Shown: positions 1 to 7,958 of the stretch, piece after piece
Layout: every line of letters begins with the position of its first letter
Numbering within the stretch: the first letter of the stretch is position 1
Assembly: GCF_019317285.1 (NCBI RefSeq)
Contig: NZ_CP079218.1
Location: 868,001 to 932,000 of the forward strand
Origin: Pedobacter sp. D749
Lineage (GTDB): Bacteria > Bacteroidota > Bacteroidia > Sphingobacteriales > Sphingobacteriaceae
Direction of reading: 5' to 3'
Length of the DNA stretch: 64,000 bases
The notes under the pieces: generated by a model
What the model was told of the DNA's origin: nothing
Database searches by the model: none
The model's input: the letters and a program-made list of their open reading frames with translations, nothing else
Translations under genes and position numbers: made by a program

Positions 1-392
1 GCGAATGGACCAAGACTTATGGAGAAGGAATTTATGCTACAAGGCCTTGGAAAGTCTACGGCGAAGGACCATCTACAATTAAATCGAACCAGAAAAAAGG
101 CGTTTTCGGCGGATTGACAGACACCCGTGAATACGAGGCTACAGATATCCGTTATACAACAAAGGGCCGCGACCTTTTTGCATTCTGTTTAGCTGTTCCC
201 AAAACCGATATAAAAATGGAATTGTTGGGAAAAAATTCTAAATATCTGGATAAACCGATCAGTTCGGTTACCCTTTTGGGTAGTAAAGAAAAATTGGACT
301 GGACACAAACAGATGGTTCACTGGTGATCAAAAAACCGAAAAATTATCCAGCCTGGGCGGTAACAGGATATAAAATAGAATTTAAGAAATAA
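1..392 (+). CDS. alpha-L-fucosidase (GH29), C-terminal fragment
   Basis: This is the 3' end of a gene that begins before the window. The frame is open from base 3 to the TAA at 390-392, about 129 residues. The visible part contains IYATRPWKVYGEGP near its start, a stretch typical of GH29 alpha-L-fucosidases, and ends in the beta-sandwich C-terminal domain (WAVTGYKIEFKK). The catalytic domain is outside the window, so activity cannot be judged. GH29 enzymes release L-fucose from glycans, usually in the periplasm or outside the cell in Bacteroidota. The adjacent mutarotase gene supports a fucose-release context. Confidence 0.8.
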   Translation, partial: EWTKTYGEGIYATRPWKVYGEGPSTIKSNQKKGVFGGLTDTREYEATDIRYTTKGRDLFAFCLAVPKTDIKMELLGKNSKYLDKPISSVTLLGSKEKLDWTQTDGSLVIKKPKNYPAWAVTGYKIEFKK

Positions 393-505
393 CACTATCA
401 TATTAAATCCGCTTTGGTAGAAACTGAACGCTGCATATTGGTGAGCTTGGAAGTAGTTTAATTATCATGTCAATAATTAACCTAATGGAAATTTTATAAT
501 TACAA

Positions 506-841
506 ATGAAAAGATACTGTTTGGCCCTTGATCTGGTTGATGATGAAAAACTTATCGCAGAATATGAAGCGTACCATGTTAATGGATGGCCTGAAATTAA
601 ACGAAGCATAACTGACTCTGGAATACTGGATATGGAAATCTACCGCATTTCCAACCGCTTATTTATGGTGATGGAAACACAAGACGATTTCAGTTTCGAA
701 AAAAAGGCACTTATGGATGCTTCTAACCCACGGGTTGAGGAGTGGGAAATGTTAATGTGGAAATATCAGCAGGCACTGCCTTTTGCAAAACCAGGAGAAA
801 AGTGGGTGTTGATGAAAAATATATTCCAGCTAAAAGGCTAA
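506..841 (+). CDS. L-fucose/L-rhamnose mutarotase (RhaM/DUF718 family)
   Basis: A 111-residue protein of the L-rhamnose mutarotase family, close to the usual length of about 105. The family signature is visible as EYEAYHVNGWPEI at residues 19-31, including the conserved His24 and Trp28. Members interconvert alpha and beta anomers of 6-deoxy-sugars in the cytoplasm. Because it directly follows a fucosidase gene (114-base gap), L-fucose is the more likely substrate than L-rhamnose; this is inference. ATG 506 is the only reasonable start. Confidence 0.82.
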   Translation: MKRYCLALDLVDDEKLIAEYEAYHVNGWPEIKRSITDSGILDMEIYRISNRLFMVMETQDDFSFEKKALMDASNPRVEEWEMLMWKYQQALPFAKPGEKWVLMKNIFQLKG

Positions 842-1003
842 CGATAATAAAAACGAACCGAGGGCCTAATTTGCCCCTCTTTATTTTCGGGACCAGTAGT
901 TTAAGATCTCTATCAGGCGGTATGATTAAGGTGTTAACCTTTAAGCATTCCTACAAATGCCAAATCGAATCCAATAAACTTAATTTAGAGTAGGAGGAGG
1001 GTT

Positions 1004-1897
1004 TTAAGCGTTAATTTCAAGCCTATATCCTTTAGACCGTATCACAACAATGTTGATCGCAGGATCGGCCTCTAGTTTTTTTCTAAGTTTTGATATAAAC
1101 ATATCCAGGCTACGCCCTACAATAACACCTTCGTCTTCCCATATTTTTTTCTGCAGCCGGCTTCTCTCTATAAGTTCGTTAGGAGACCGCGCGAAGATGA
1201 GCAGTAACCTGGTTTCAGTTCCGGTTAATTCTATCATCTTTTCGTTTATGGTGAGTTTACGATTTTTCGCATCAAATAAAACCGACCCCAACGTAATCAT
1301 GTTTGGATGCTGATCATCAATGGGTAAAGCTCTTCGCGGTTTAACAGATCTGAAAAAAATAAAACCAACAAAAGCTAAAAATGGCAGGCTGCCCAAAAGA
1401 TATCCATTCTTTGTGGTATTTATGCCTGTCGGTTTCAGTTTAATGTCAATCATGTAACGTGCTTTTGGCTGTTTTCTTCCTATGCAAGCTATAATTTCAT
1501 CTTTTTTATTTTTGGATATCGCGTAAGCATAGGCTACGCTGGAGTCGCTAAAGTTCAAAACTTTAACAACATAATCATCCGCCAGCGGGTCATTGGCCAA
1601 CAAACGTTTAGTGGTATTCACCAGGGAGATGGGGTCGAAAGTAAACTCCTTCTCAAATCTGATCAGGTACTCATTTTCAGCGACCTTTTTTATCGGAAGT
1701 ACCCTTGATGTGCTGTCGCCCGACTGCAAAAGTAGTTCATGTCCGATCCTGCGTAGCAAAACTTCTCTTCTGGCGAAATCAAAGTCCTCGCTGCCAGTCA
1801 TACTGAAAGCTGCACCGGTGACAGCGATAAATAAAACCAGCATGAATCCAAATAGATATTTACCTTTCCCGTAGAAGTAATTTCGGCTATCAAGCAT
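1004..1897 (-). CDS. membrane-anchored winged-helix transcriptional regulator
   Basis: A 297-residue protein with an N-terminal membrane helix (about 13-32), an extracytoplasmic region (about 33-160), a second helix (about 164-182) and an OmpR/ToxR-type winged-helix domain at the C terminus (about 195-297, including the TETRLLLIFARSPNELIERS stretch and the final RSKGYRLEI wing). It is therefore a one-component membrane regulator in which the periplasmic part may sense a signal and the cytoplasmic C terminus binds DNA. This is ToxR-like in logic, with the domain order reversed. The target is unknown. A direct repeat just upstream of its start suggests autoregulation or control of the divergent gene at 2077. 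Confidence 0.75.
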   Translation of the reverse strand: MLDSRNYFYGKGKYLFGFMLVLFIAVTGAAFSMTGSEDFDFARREVLLRRIGHELLLQSGDSTSRVLPIKKVAENEYLIRFEKEFTFDPISLVNTTKRLLANDPLADDYVVKVLNFSDSSVAYAYAISKNKKDEIIACIGRKQPKARYMIDIKLKPTGINTTKNGYLLGSLPFLAFVGFIFFRSVKPRRALPIDDQHPNMITLGSVLFDAKNRKLTINEKMIELTGTETRLLLIFARSPNELIERSRLQKKIWEDEGVIVGRSLDMFISKLRKKLEADPAINIVVIRSKGYRLEINA

Positions 1898-1906
1898 AGT
1901 GTCAGC

Positions 1907-1940
1907 TTTTTATTTACAAAGTTTACATTTTTATTTACAA
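1907..1940. promoter_or_regulatory. direct repeat, candidate winged-helix operator
   Basis: The 13-mer TTTTTATTTACAA occurs at 1907-1919 and 1928-1940, exactly 21 bases apart, with a further TTTACA at 1922-1927 between them. Two-turn spacing of direct repeats is typical of OmpR/PhoB-family winged-helix sites. It lies 10 bases upstream of the ATG of the membrane-anchored regulator (read on the minus strand) and within the divergent intergenic region. Confidence 0.4.
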
Positions 1941-2076
1941 TTCAAATGTCTCAAGCCGGAAAATGTCATAGTAATTTTGCTGCATCAACTTTGGTAGCAT
2001 ATGAAAAAATAAAAGTATGTTATCTGATTTGACTTATCAACAGAATCTATATGTTATTTAGTAAACCCCAAAAATC

Positions 2077-2616
2077 ATGAAAAAATTAATTTATGCATTG
2101 ATGTTACCACTGGTTGTGGTGAGCGGACTAGTATTTGCTAATCGTGAAATCAAGACTGAAACTGCTAAGAAGCCGTCCTCAAAGTCGCTTTCTGTTGCGG
2201 AAAGGAAAGCCGAAAGGAAAAAATGGGAGGCTACACCTGACGGTATAAAGTACAAAAAATGGGAAGCTTCTCCAGCAGGTAAAAAAGTGCTTGCCGGTGC
2301 CGCTAAAATAAGGAAGCATATAAATACTTTCACCAATATGGAGGCAGTTGTAAGCTCTCTTTCTCTTCCGCCAGGATCAAGATTAGGTTTTGGTGTCATG
2401 GCCAGGATTAACGGTGAGGATTATATTGTAAAATTTGAGCCGGAAAAGTCTCAACTCGAGCAATTGCATAGTCTGAAAGTTAACGACAAAATAATAATTA
2501 GAAGCCACAACGTATCTCATGCACCTAAGTATTCATATCCAATAGTGTCGTGCGAATATGTAGAGCGTGATAATAAAGTGATTTTTAAACGTGTTCCCCG
2601 AAAAGGAGGTTGCTGA
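2077..2616 (+). CDS. secreted hypothetical protein, Lys-rich
   Basis: A 179-residue protein with a clear signal peptide (MKKLIYALMLPLVVVSGLVFA). The region at about 45-75 is basic and carries two related motifs, KKWEATPDGIKY and KKWEASPAGKK, that look like a short internal duplication. A C-terminal part (about 105-179) is rich in beta-type sequence and contains single Cys residues at about 159 and 179. I do not recognise a family. It is divergent from the membrane-tethered regulator, which could control it. Confidence 0.6.
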   Translation: MKKLIYALMLPLVVVSGLVFANREIKTETAKKPSSKSLSVAERKAERKKWEATPDGIKYKKWEASPAGKKVLAGAAKIRKHINTFTNMEAVVSSLSLPPGSRLGFGVMARINGEDYIVKFEPEKSQLEQLHSLKVNDKIIIRSHNVSHAPKYSYPIVSCEYVERDNKVIFKRVPRKGGC

Positions 2617-3004
2617 GTAAAATATCTACATTGTTGTTAATGATTGCTTTTAATATTTCTTCTATGGGAAAGCTCAGCAAAAGCATCCATAAAAAGTAAT
2701 TACATAAGATTTTGAACGGAATTGTTTTAGATTAAAGTTAACATCGTGTACATACCGGGAAGAATGTTTTGAAAAACTTTCTTCCTGGTTAACCTATCGA
2801 ATGGGACACATCTGTGCATTTTAGAGCACAATTATCTAAAACGCTTTGCTGTTTTCTGTTCTGTAGATGAAAAATAATCGTGCTGGAAAATTGCCAAATC
2901 AATTTTAAATATTTTTATCTCATATTCGTGATATATTGTATATTTGTTCAGCCATATCATGTATCCCAACATTTGTGCTTCAGATTATTAACCAGACTAA
3001 CAAT
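2617..3004. other. intergenic region, 388 bases
   Basis: No gene is visible. There is an imperfect stem at 2757-2790 (CCGGGAAGA against TCTTCCTGG) without a clear U-tract, and a TATATTTG matching the Bacteroidota -7 box at 2939-2946, about 60 bases ahead of the small membrane protein gene. No matching -33 element was found, so the promoter call is weak. Confidence 0.35.
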
Positions 3005-3259
3005 ATGAAAAAAGTAATTCCACTTACCGAATTATCTAATGAAGAATTATACAAGAAAAAACAGAGCATAAAGGGCGCATTAATTGGGCTTGGTTTGGTA
3101 ATGCTTGCCGCATTTCTGGTTTTAATTTATCTTGTTATTACGGCTAAAACGCCAAAAGTTCTGGCAGCTATTCCCATATCCTGCATGCTGGCATTGTTAC
3201 CAGCCTTTATTAGCCTTCGCCAGATTAATACTGAAATTAAAAACCGCAATTCAAAATAA
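3005..3259 (+). CDS. small two-helix membrane protein
   Basis: An 84-residue protein starting MKKVIPLTELSNEEL, with two hydrophobic segments (about 24-46 and 50-71) separated by a few residues, and a basic C terminus. The ATG at 3005 is preferred over an upstream ATG in the same frame (2936), because the -7-like box at 2939-2946 would lie inside the longer version. It resembles small Sphingobacteriaceae membrane proteins of unknown role. It ends 8 bases before the DUF3667 gene, so the two are probably co-transcribed. Confidence 0.6.
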   Translation: MKKVIPLTELSNEELYKKKQSIKGALIGLGLVMLAAFLVLIYLVITAKTPKVLAAIPISCMLALLPAFISLRQINTEIKNRNSK

Positions 3260-3267
3260 CCAATTCT

Positions 3268-4007
3268 ATGTCATCCGATTGCCTGAATTGTACCGCTCCG
3301 GTAACTCAGAATTTCTGCCCTAACTGTGGGCAAAAATCTTCTACGCACCGCTATTCCATTAAACATTTCCTGGCTCACGATTTTGTTCATGGTATATGGC
3401 ATGTTGATAAAGGTATTTTATTTACCCTTAAAGCGCTTTTTACCCGGCCTGGCCACAGTGTACGCGAGTTTATCCAGGGTAAGAGGGTTCCTTATTTTAG
3501 TTTTGTTACGCTCATCTTGCTTATCTTGACGGCATCAGGTCTAATTGCACCGTATAGCCATTTTAATATGTCTGATCTGATGCCTGAGGGAGGCAAGGCC
3601 GCGATGAGTAGTACTGAAAAATTTATCTCCGAACATCCAAAGCTGATATTGATCGTAACCATTCCCATTTATTCCCTTTTATCTTTTTTATGGTTCAGGA
3701 AAGCGAAGCTTAATTATTCCGAGCACCTGGTGTTAAATTCAAACCGTGTTATTGTAGAACTGATTATGGGCCTGCTTATTTCGGTGGTTACTATTTTTTA
3801 TACCGATACCAAAGTGATTGTTTTTTTACTTATGGTGTTGGTTTGGTTTTAGGGCTTTTTTATAGCATCTGGTTTTATTATCAGTTTTTTTCTACTTTTA
3901 GCTATAGTAAAACAGCCTTGATTTTAAGAAGTATCCTTGTTCCGGTATCGTACAATTTATTAACCTTTATAATTGGAATCGTTTTAGCCATCATTTCAAA
4001 GCATTGA
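3268..4007 (+). pseudogene. DUF3667 zinc-ribbon membrane protein, frameshifted
   Basis: The first 194 residues have an N-terminal zinc ribbon (CLNC at 5-8, CPNCG at 17-21), the DUF3667 core (HDFVHGIWHVDKGILFTLK) and membrane helices. Translation stops at 3850-3852. Reading on in the frame that adds one T to the T7 run at 3821-3827 gives an uninterrupted hydrophobic continuation (GVGLVLGLFYSIWFYY and then VPVSYNLLTFIIGIVL) to a TGA at 4005-4007. This continuation looks like the natural C-terminal helices. The gene is therefore a one-base-deletion pseudogene, a phase-variable gene, or a sequencing error in a homopolymer. Confidence 0.7.
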
Positions 4008-4085
4008 ATTTATTTCAGCATCTTTCCTGCTAAATAGAAACCTCTTTCAGGCTAATAATTGGTCCATATTTTGATAGCTTAATTT

Positions 4086-4553
4086 ATGATTAATGTTAGC
4101 CCCGAAGTAAAGCAAAAAGCGCAATTATTTCTCTCAAGGAACCAGAAAATTGCTGCTGTTAAGATAGTTAAAGATCACAGTGGCTGTGGTTTAAAAGAAG
4201 CAAAAGATTATGTAGATGCTTTGGAAGAAGGAGTACAGCAACCAATAAACAATCCGGCAGATCTGGATGCAGAGCTATTGGTTATTTTAAGTCAGGGCAA
4301 TAAGTTAAATGCCATTAAACATTATAAGGATGCAACGGGCGCAGGCTTGGCCGAAAGCAAAGATTATGTTGAAAAGCTAATGCAGTTTAAGCCTGGCAGC
4401 AATACGGTGCAACAAAGCAGGGACACCGATATTAAAAATATCATCTCTGATAATTCCGGAAATAACCAAAATCCACTCAAAAATTTTTTGATAAAACTGG
4501 CGCTCATTATTTTGATTGCAGCAGCTTTAACCTATCTCATGTTTAAAATTTAG
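4086..4553 (+). CDS. protein with two L7/L12 C-terminal-like motifs and a membrane anchor
   Basis: A 155-residue protein. Two repeats (about 20-48, AAVKIVKDHSGCGLKEAKDYVD; about 72-100, NAIKHYKDATGAGLAESKDYVE) match the helix-turn-helix-like motif of the ribosomal protein L7/L12 C-terminal domain. A Ser/Asn-rich linker and one C-terminal membrane helix (about 133-152) follow. Such proteins exist in Bacteroidota but have no established role. It is probably tail-anchored with the domains in the cytoplasm. It is not the ribosomal protein itself, which lacks a membrane helix and is encoded with rplJ. Confidence 0.65.
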   Translation: MINVSPEVKQKAQLFLSRNQKIAAVKIVKDHSGCGLKEAKDYVDALEEGVQQPINNPADLDAELLVILSQGNKLNAIKHYKDATGAGLAESKDYVEKLMQFKPGSNTVQQSRDTDIKNIISDNSGNNQNPLKNFLIKLALIILIAAALTYLMFKI

Positions 4554-4644
4554 CAGCAACATAGTGCAATATTTCTGTTAGAATTTAAATGTGGTGCTCA
4601 GAAATCTTATCTTGATTTCACACACACAAATAAATCTTAAAAAT

Positions 4645-4923
4645 ATGAAAATCACATTAGACACAAAATCCCTTTTGCTGGGATTCTTGGGCGCTGGCTT
4701 AATGTTTACGGCCATCAGTTTTAAAAACGGACAAGATCAAACCGGGGGTAGGTACCACACAGAAGTAAATGCCAATAATATGGTCGTGATCCTGGATAGC
4801 GAAACCGGAAATTACATTATTGCCCCTCCGGTAGAGCAAACTGGAAAAACGACTTGGATAAAAGGCGAGTTTAATAAAACATTTAGTACGGCGGTAGACA
4901 ATAAAAGAGAGCCGAAACAGTAA
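4645..4923 (+). CDS. small exported hypothetical protein
   Basis: A 92-residue protein. ATG 4645 is chosen over an upstream in-frame start at 4591 because the protein then begins MKITLDTKSLLLGFLGAGLMF, a plausible signal or anchor segment. The rest is hydrophilic. No family is recognised. It follows the preceding gene by 91 bases and may be separately transcribed. Confidence 0.5.
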   Translation: MKITLDTKSLLLGFLGAGLMFTAISFKNGQDQTGGRYHTEVNANNMVVILDSETGNYIIAPPVEQTGKTTWIKGEFNKTFSTAVDNKREPKQ

Positions 4924-5242
4924 AAGTTTTATTGTCGCAATAGATCGTCATTGCGGGCGAACATTCAGCAATCTTTATCTTAAAGTCGTCATTTCGACCG
5001 TAGCGGAGAAATCTATTTCACAATAGCTTAGATCTCTCTGCTCTGCGGTGCTTCGGTCGAGATGACGATTTTTTATTGGTATCTTATCAATGCGCTGTGG
5101 CTCGCAAACCAATTTTTTATTTCACCATTTATGAAACATAAGTTCATTTAAGCTTATATGTTCTTAAATGTCTTATATGGTTAGCTTGTATTTGTTTTTT
5201 AGTAGATATTCACTAAGGCGATCGTCATGCAGGTTTAGAACA
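4924..5242. other. intergenic region with palindromic repeat
   Basis: No gene is visible. The region starts with a fragment of the 'GTCATTGCG' repeat type (about 4948-4975), followed by a full copy of the dispersed palindromic repeat (separate entry), then AT-rich DNA that precedes the 3' end of the leftward small gene. Confidence 0.5.
4988..5066. repeat. dispersed palindromic intergenic repeat, copy 1
   Basis: The ends are inverted: GTCATTTCGACCG at the left and CGGTCGAGATGAC at the right, with an internal GAGAAATCT/AGATCTCTC pair. Related copies lie at 8730, 21633, 34063, 40981, 41201 and 41436. It resembles the REP-like palindromes common between genes in Pedobacter. Confidence 0.8.
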
Positions 5243-5488
5243 CTACATCAGGTGATAATGATCATCAAAAACCTCCATCACCGATGCTTTTATACCAAAG
5301 AATGCCAGTTTTTCACAAAACTCATTGCTGATATCTTTTGCAGAAACAATGCGGATTACTTTGTCGCAATCTTCCAGATCGATAGACCATTCTGAAATAT
5401 TCTGCAACCCTGCAACGGCCAAAGCAATTAAATTGGTATCGCTGCCCGATTCTATAATGGTAGAAATGATGGTGATGTATCTGGACAT
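5243..5488 (-). CDS. small protein, possible HMA/ACT-like fold
   Basis: An 81-residue protein with alternating strand and helix character (MSRYITIISTIIESG, then WSIDLEDCDKVIRIVSA). The pattern WSIDLEDCDKVIRI is reminiscent of ferredoxin-fold heavy-metal-associated small proteins of Bacteroidota, but the metal-binding CxxC is absent, so metal handling is not supported. It is divergent from the TetR regulator gene at 5601, with the regulator's operator in between, so it may be a direct target. Confidence 0.5.
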   Translation of the reverse strand: MSRYITIISTIIESGSDTNLIALAVAGLQNISEWSIDLEDCDKVIRIVSAKDISNEFCEKLAFFGIKASVMEVFDDHYHLM

Positions 5489-5564
5489 ATTTAGGAATGA
5501 TTAAGGATTTCAGGATCAATTCATAGCTGAAACTGATCTTTTGTAAATGCAAACGTAAGAATAA

Positions 5565-5596
5565 TTTGCAAACAAACCAAACGTTCGGTATCTTTG
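5565..5596 (+). promoter_or_regulatory. tetR promoter with overlapping palindromic operator
   Basis: TTTG at 5565-5568 and TATCTTTG at 5589-5596 match the Bacteroidota -33 and -7 elements with about 20 bases between. ACCAAACGTTCGGT at 5576-5589 is a 14-base inverted repeat with one mismatched pair, sitting directly against the -7 box, as expected for a TetR operator. The -7 box ends only 4 bases before the ATG at 5601, so the transcript should have almost no leader. Confidence 0.6.
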
Positions 5597-5600
5597 TTTG

Positions 5601-6146
5601 ATGGAAAATCCCTATAAAAGAAAAAAAGAGCCTGAGGTAAGCAAACAGCTTATTTTAGCAGCAGCTGTAGAAATCGGCGCGTCAGATTGGCATCGCGTTA
5701 CGTTTCAGTCCATTGCCAATAAAACGGGTTTGAGCAAGGGGGGGATTATCCATCATTTCCGAAACAAAGAAGATCTGCTAAAAGAATTGATGAACCAAAG
5801 TTTGGCAGAGCTTACCGAGTGGATTATAGAAGAAAAAAAATCATCGGGCAATGAGGAAGGGAGTTTGGCTTACCTGCGCTTTATTATTGATAAAAGTAAC
5901 GATTTACATTATCGGAGAACCATGAAAATTGTGATGCAGGTTGTACTCATTAACGAGGAGTATCGCAAAACATGGGATGAATGGTCTAATCTGTATATTG
6001 GAAATGGCGACGATACCGGACAGGGCATAAAACATCTGATTATGATGCTTGTTGCCGATGGGTTGTGGTATTCGGATAATCTTGGTATTTATAACATCAG
6101 CGATAAAAATAAGCAACAAATACTGGAAACCCTCATTAATCTTTAA
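5601..6146 (+). CDS. TetR/AcrR family transcriptional regulator
   Basis: A 181-residue protein (start ATG 5601). The N-terminal helix-turn-helix is clear: VTFQSIANKTGLSKGGIIHHFRNKEDLLKEL at about 31-61, the TetR_N signature. The C-terminal ligand domain is not assignable. It is probably an autorepressor acting at the palindrome directly upstream. The divergent small gene at 5243-5488 and the downstream pentapeptide gene are candidate targets. Confidence 0.85.
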   Translation: MENPYKRKKEPEVSKQLILAAAVEIGASDWHRVTFQSIANKTGLSKGGIIHHFRNKEDLLKELMNQSLAELTEWIIEEKKSSGNEEGSLAYLRFIIDKSNDLHYRRTMKIVMQVVLINEEYRKTWDEWSNLYIGNGDDTGQGIKHLIMMLVADGLWYSDNLGIYNISDKNKQQILETLINL

Positions 6147-6189
6147 ACTGAAATATCTTTTGCTCCCCCAGTTATCAAACTATAATTTT

Positions 6190-6777
6190 ATGGAAGAACC
6201 CATCGAAACTACCGTTCACCAAAATAAAACTTTTACCGATATCAATTATGCTGGTAAACAGCTGCTAAAGCGAGAATTTATTAAATGTGAATTTATAAGA
6301 TGCGATTTTTCTAAAAGTGATCTGAGCCATAACGACTTTGTGGATTGTGAATTTAGCCATTGTGATTTCTCTCTCACTCAGGTAAAAGGCACAGGTTTTA
6401 GTAACATTACCTTCAAAGACTGTAAAATATTGGGTATTGATTTTTCTACCTGCAATAAATTTATGTTCTCTTTTTCTTTTAGTGGTTGTATTTTAGATTA
6501 TTCTGTTTTTTATGGTGCCAAGCTCTGGAAAACAAATTTTATTAACTGCTCGCTAAAGGAAGTAGATTTCGAATCAGCCGATTTAACTTCAGCTGTTTTT
6601 AATAACTGCGACCTTACCGCAACATCTTTTAATCGGACAATTCTGGAGAAAACTGATTTCCGCACGGCAAGTAATTTTTCTTTCGACCCTGCGCTGAACA
6701 AAATGAAAAAGGCCAGATTTTTGTCTGCTAACCTTTCTGGTTTATTGGATCACTTCAAACTGGATATTGAAGATTAG
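6190..6777 (+). CDS. pentapeptide-repeat protein
   Basis: A 195-residue protein made almost entirely of five-residue repeats of the A(D/N)LXX type (for example CEFIRCDFSKSDLSHNDF, CDFSLTQVKGTGF, ADLTSAVFNNCDLTATSF), predicting a right-handed quadrilateral beta-helix. ATG 6190 gives the natural start MEEPIETTV; a longer in-frame reading overlaps the tetR gene. The architecture resembles Qnr/MfpA-like DNA mimics, and many unrelated pentapeptide proteins share it. Nothing here proves gyrase binding. It lies 43 bases after tetR and may be co-transcribed. Confidence 0.8.
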   Translation: MEEPIETTVHQNKTFTDINYAGKQLLKREFIKCEFIRCDFSKSDLSHNDFVDCEFSHCDFSLTQVKGTGFSNITFKDCKILGIDFSTCNKFMFSFSFSGCILDYSVFYGAKLWKTNFINCSLKEVDFESADLTSAVFNNCDLTATSFNRTILEKTDFRTASNFSFDPALNKMKKARFLSANLSGLLDHFKLDIED

Positions 6778-6821
6778 TCCGCTAATTTTGAATTGATTAA
6801 CCAATTTCAATAATTTACCCG

Positions 6822-7112
6822 TTAACCAAGCTCCAAGGCATAGGCTGTTCCGGCCTTTGATTGATTCAGTACCAAAAAGCTCTGGATATTTCCTACATAA
6901 GCCATTGCACCTATATTGTCTCTGAGGAAATTATTATAAGAAACCATATCGGGCATGGCGTCGAGCAGGATTATATGCATTGGCTGTAAAGCTGTTATAT
7001 TGATTTTAAGAATGGCGGTATTTCTTTGTTCTGGTCAATCAATTTACCTGTATGTAGAGCAAGTTTTATCTTTAATGATGTCTTTGTTGGTTGATTATAA
7101 CAATTTCATTAT
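6822..7112 (-). pseudogene. remnant or unannotated ORF
   Basis: On the minus strand the frame ending at TAA 6822-6824 is open back to about 7112 with protein-like composition (fragments: KLIDQNKEIPPFLKSITA, LLDAMPDMVSYNNFLRDNIG, NIQSFLVLNQSKAG). There is no ATG until 6980, which would leave only 52 residues, and in-frame stops lie immediately upstream of 7112. It looks like the 3' end of a decayed gene. The family is not recognised. Confidence 0.35.
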
Positions 7113-7124
7113 CGTTAAATTTTA

Positions 7125-7132
7125 TACTTTTG
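7125..7132 (+). promoter_or_regulatory. candidate -7 box TACTTTTG
   Basis: Matches TAnnTTTG and lies 25 bases upstream of the ATG at 7157. No clear -33 element was found at the right distance, so support is modest. Confidence 0.3.
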
Positions 7133-7156
7133 GATTATTAACCAATTACATCTGAT

Positions 7157-7954
7157 ATGTTTATGAAATTGCTTTTTAAAGCTTGCATACTTTCTGTTTT
7201 AATCTGTTCATCTATTCTGGCAAGTGCACAAACTGTTACTTTAGATTATTTTTTTAATCGTGAAACCCGAAAAAATAAAGCGGGAGAGGTAGAGCGTTTT
7301 CATTACTTGTGGAATGAGCAGGCAATGAGTGGTTTTTCCATTTTTGGTAATGTATTTAAAAAAGAAGGATTTAAATTGGATTCGCTTGAAACAGCACCAA
7401 CAATAGCTAATTTAAAAGGAAGTGATGTTTACTTAATTGTAGATCCCGATCGTCCGAAAGAAAATCCTAAACCGAATTACATAGAAGCTGACCATATTGC
7501 TGCAATTTCTGCCTGGGTAAAGCAGGGTGGGGTATTGGTGATGTTTGCTAACGATAGTGCAAACGTAGAGTTACCACACTTTAATAAATTGGCTAATGTA
7601 TTCGGCATGTACTTTACCAATGAAATGCAAAATCATGTTATTGATGATGCACATTTTGAAGATGGCGGCATCGTGATCAAAAATAATCCGGTGTTTAAAA
7701 CGGCAAAAAAAATATTCATGAAAGATGTATGCTCGATCGACACCAAAAACGGTGCAAAACCGGTATTGAAAAATGCAGCTGGTGCAACGGTTATTGCCAC
7801 TACCAGATTTGGTGAAGGAAATGTAATTGCCATTGCCGACCCTTGGTTGTACGATGAATATGTTAATGGCCGTTTACCAAAAGAAATGGGCTTCGAAAAC
7901 GATAAAGCTGCCTACGATCTGGTGGTTTGGTTAAAAAGCCTCGTTAAAAAATAA
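7157..7954 (+). CDS. secreted DUF4350-like protein (glutamine-amidotransferase-like fold)
   Basis: A 265-residue protein with a signal peptide ending ...SSILASAQ. The mature part has the alternating strand/helix pattern of DUF4350 / class I amidotransferase-like domains: GSDVYLIVDPDRP, then an AISAWVKQGGVLVMFANDS segment and a late GEGNVIAIADPWLYDE. In Bacteroidota this module often accompanies or is fused to rhamnogalacturonyl hydrolases (GH105); here it stands alone. No catalytic Cys is seen at the amidotransferase nucleophile position, so it is probably a carbohydrate-associated non-amidotransferase. ATG 7163 is an equally possible start. Confidence 0.6.
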   Translation: MFMKLLFKACILSVLICSSILASAQTVTLDYFFNRETRKNKAGEVERFHYLWNEQAMSGFSIFGNVFKKEGFKLDSLETAPTIANLKGSDVYLIVDPDRPKENPKPNYIEADHIAAISAWVKQGGVLVMFANDSANVELPHFNKLANVFGMYFTNEMQNHVIDDAHFEDGGIVIKNNPVFKTAKKIFMKDVCSIDTKNGAKPVLKNAAGATVIATTRFGEGNVIAIADPWLYDEYVNGRLPKEMGFENDKAAYDLVVWLKSLVKK

Positions 7955-7958
7955 TCGC

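Noticed and set aside
4086..4553. Ribosomal protein L7/L12
   Set aside because: Two short L12-like motifs are followed by a membrane helix, and there are no ribosomal-protein neighbours.
6190..6777. Qnr-type quinolone resistance protein
   Set aside because: Only the generic pentapeptide fold is seen. Length and the absence of recognisable Qnr loop sequences do not support a specific resistance call.
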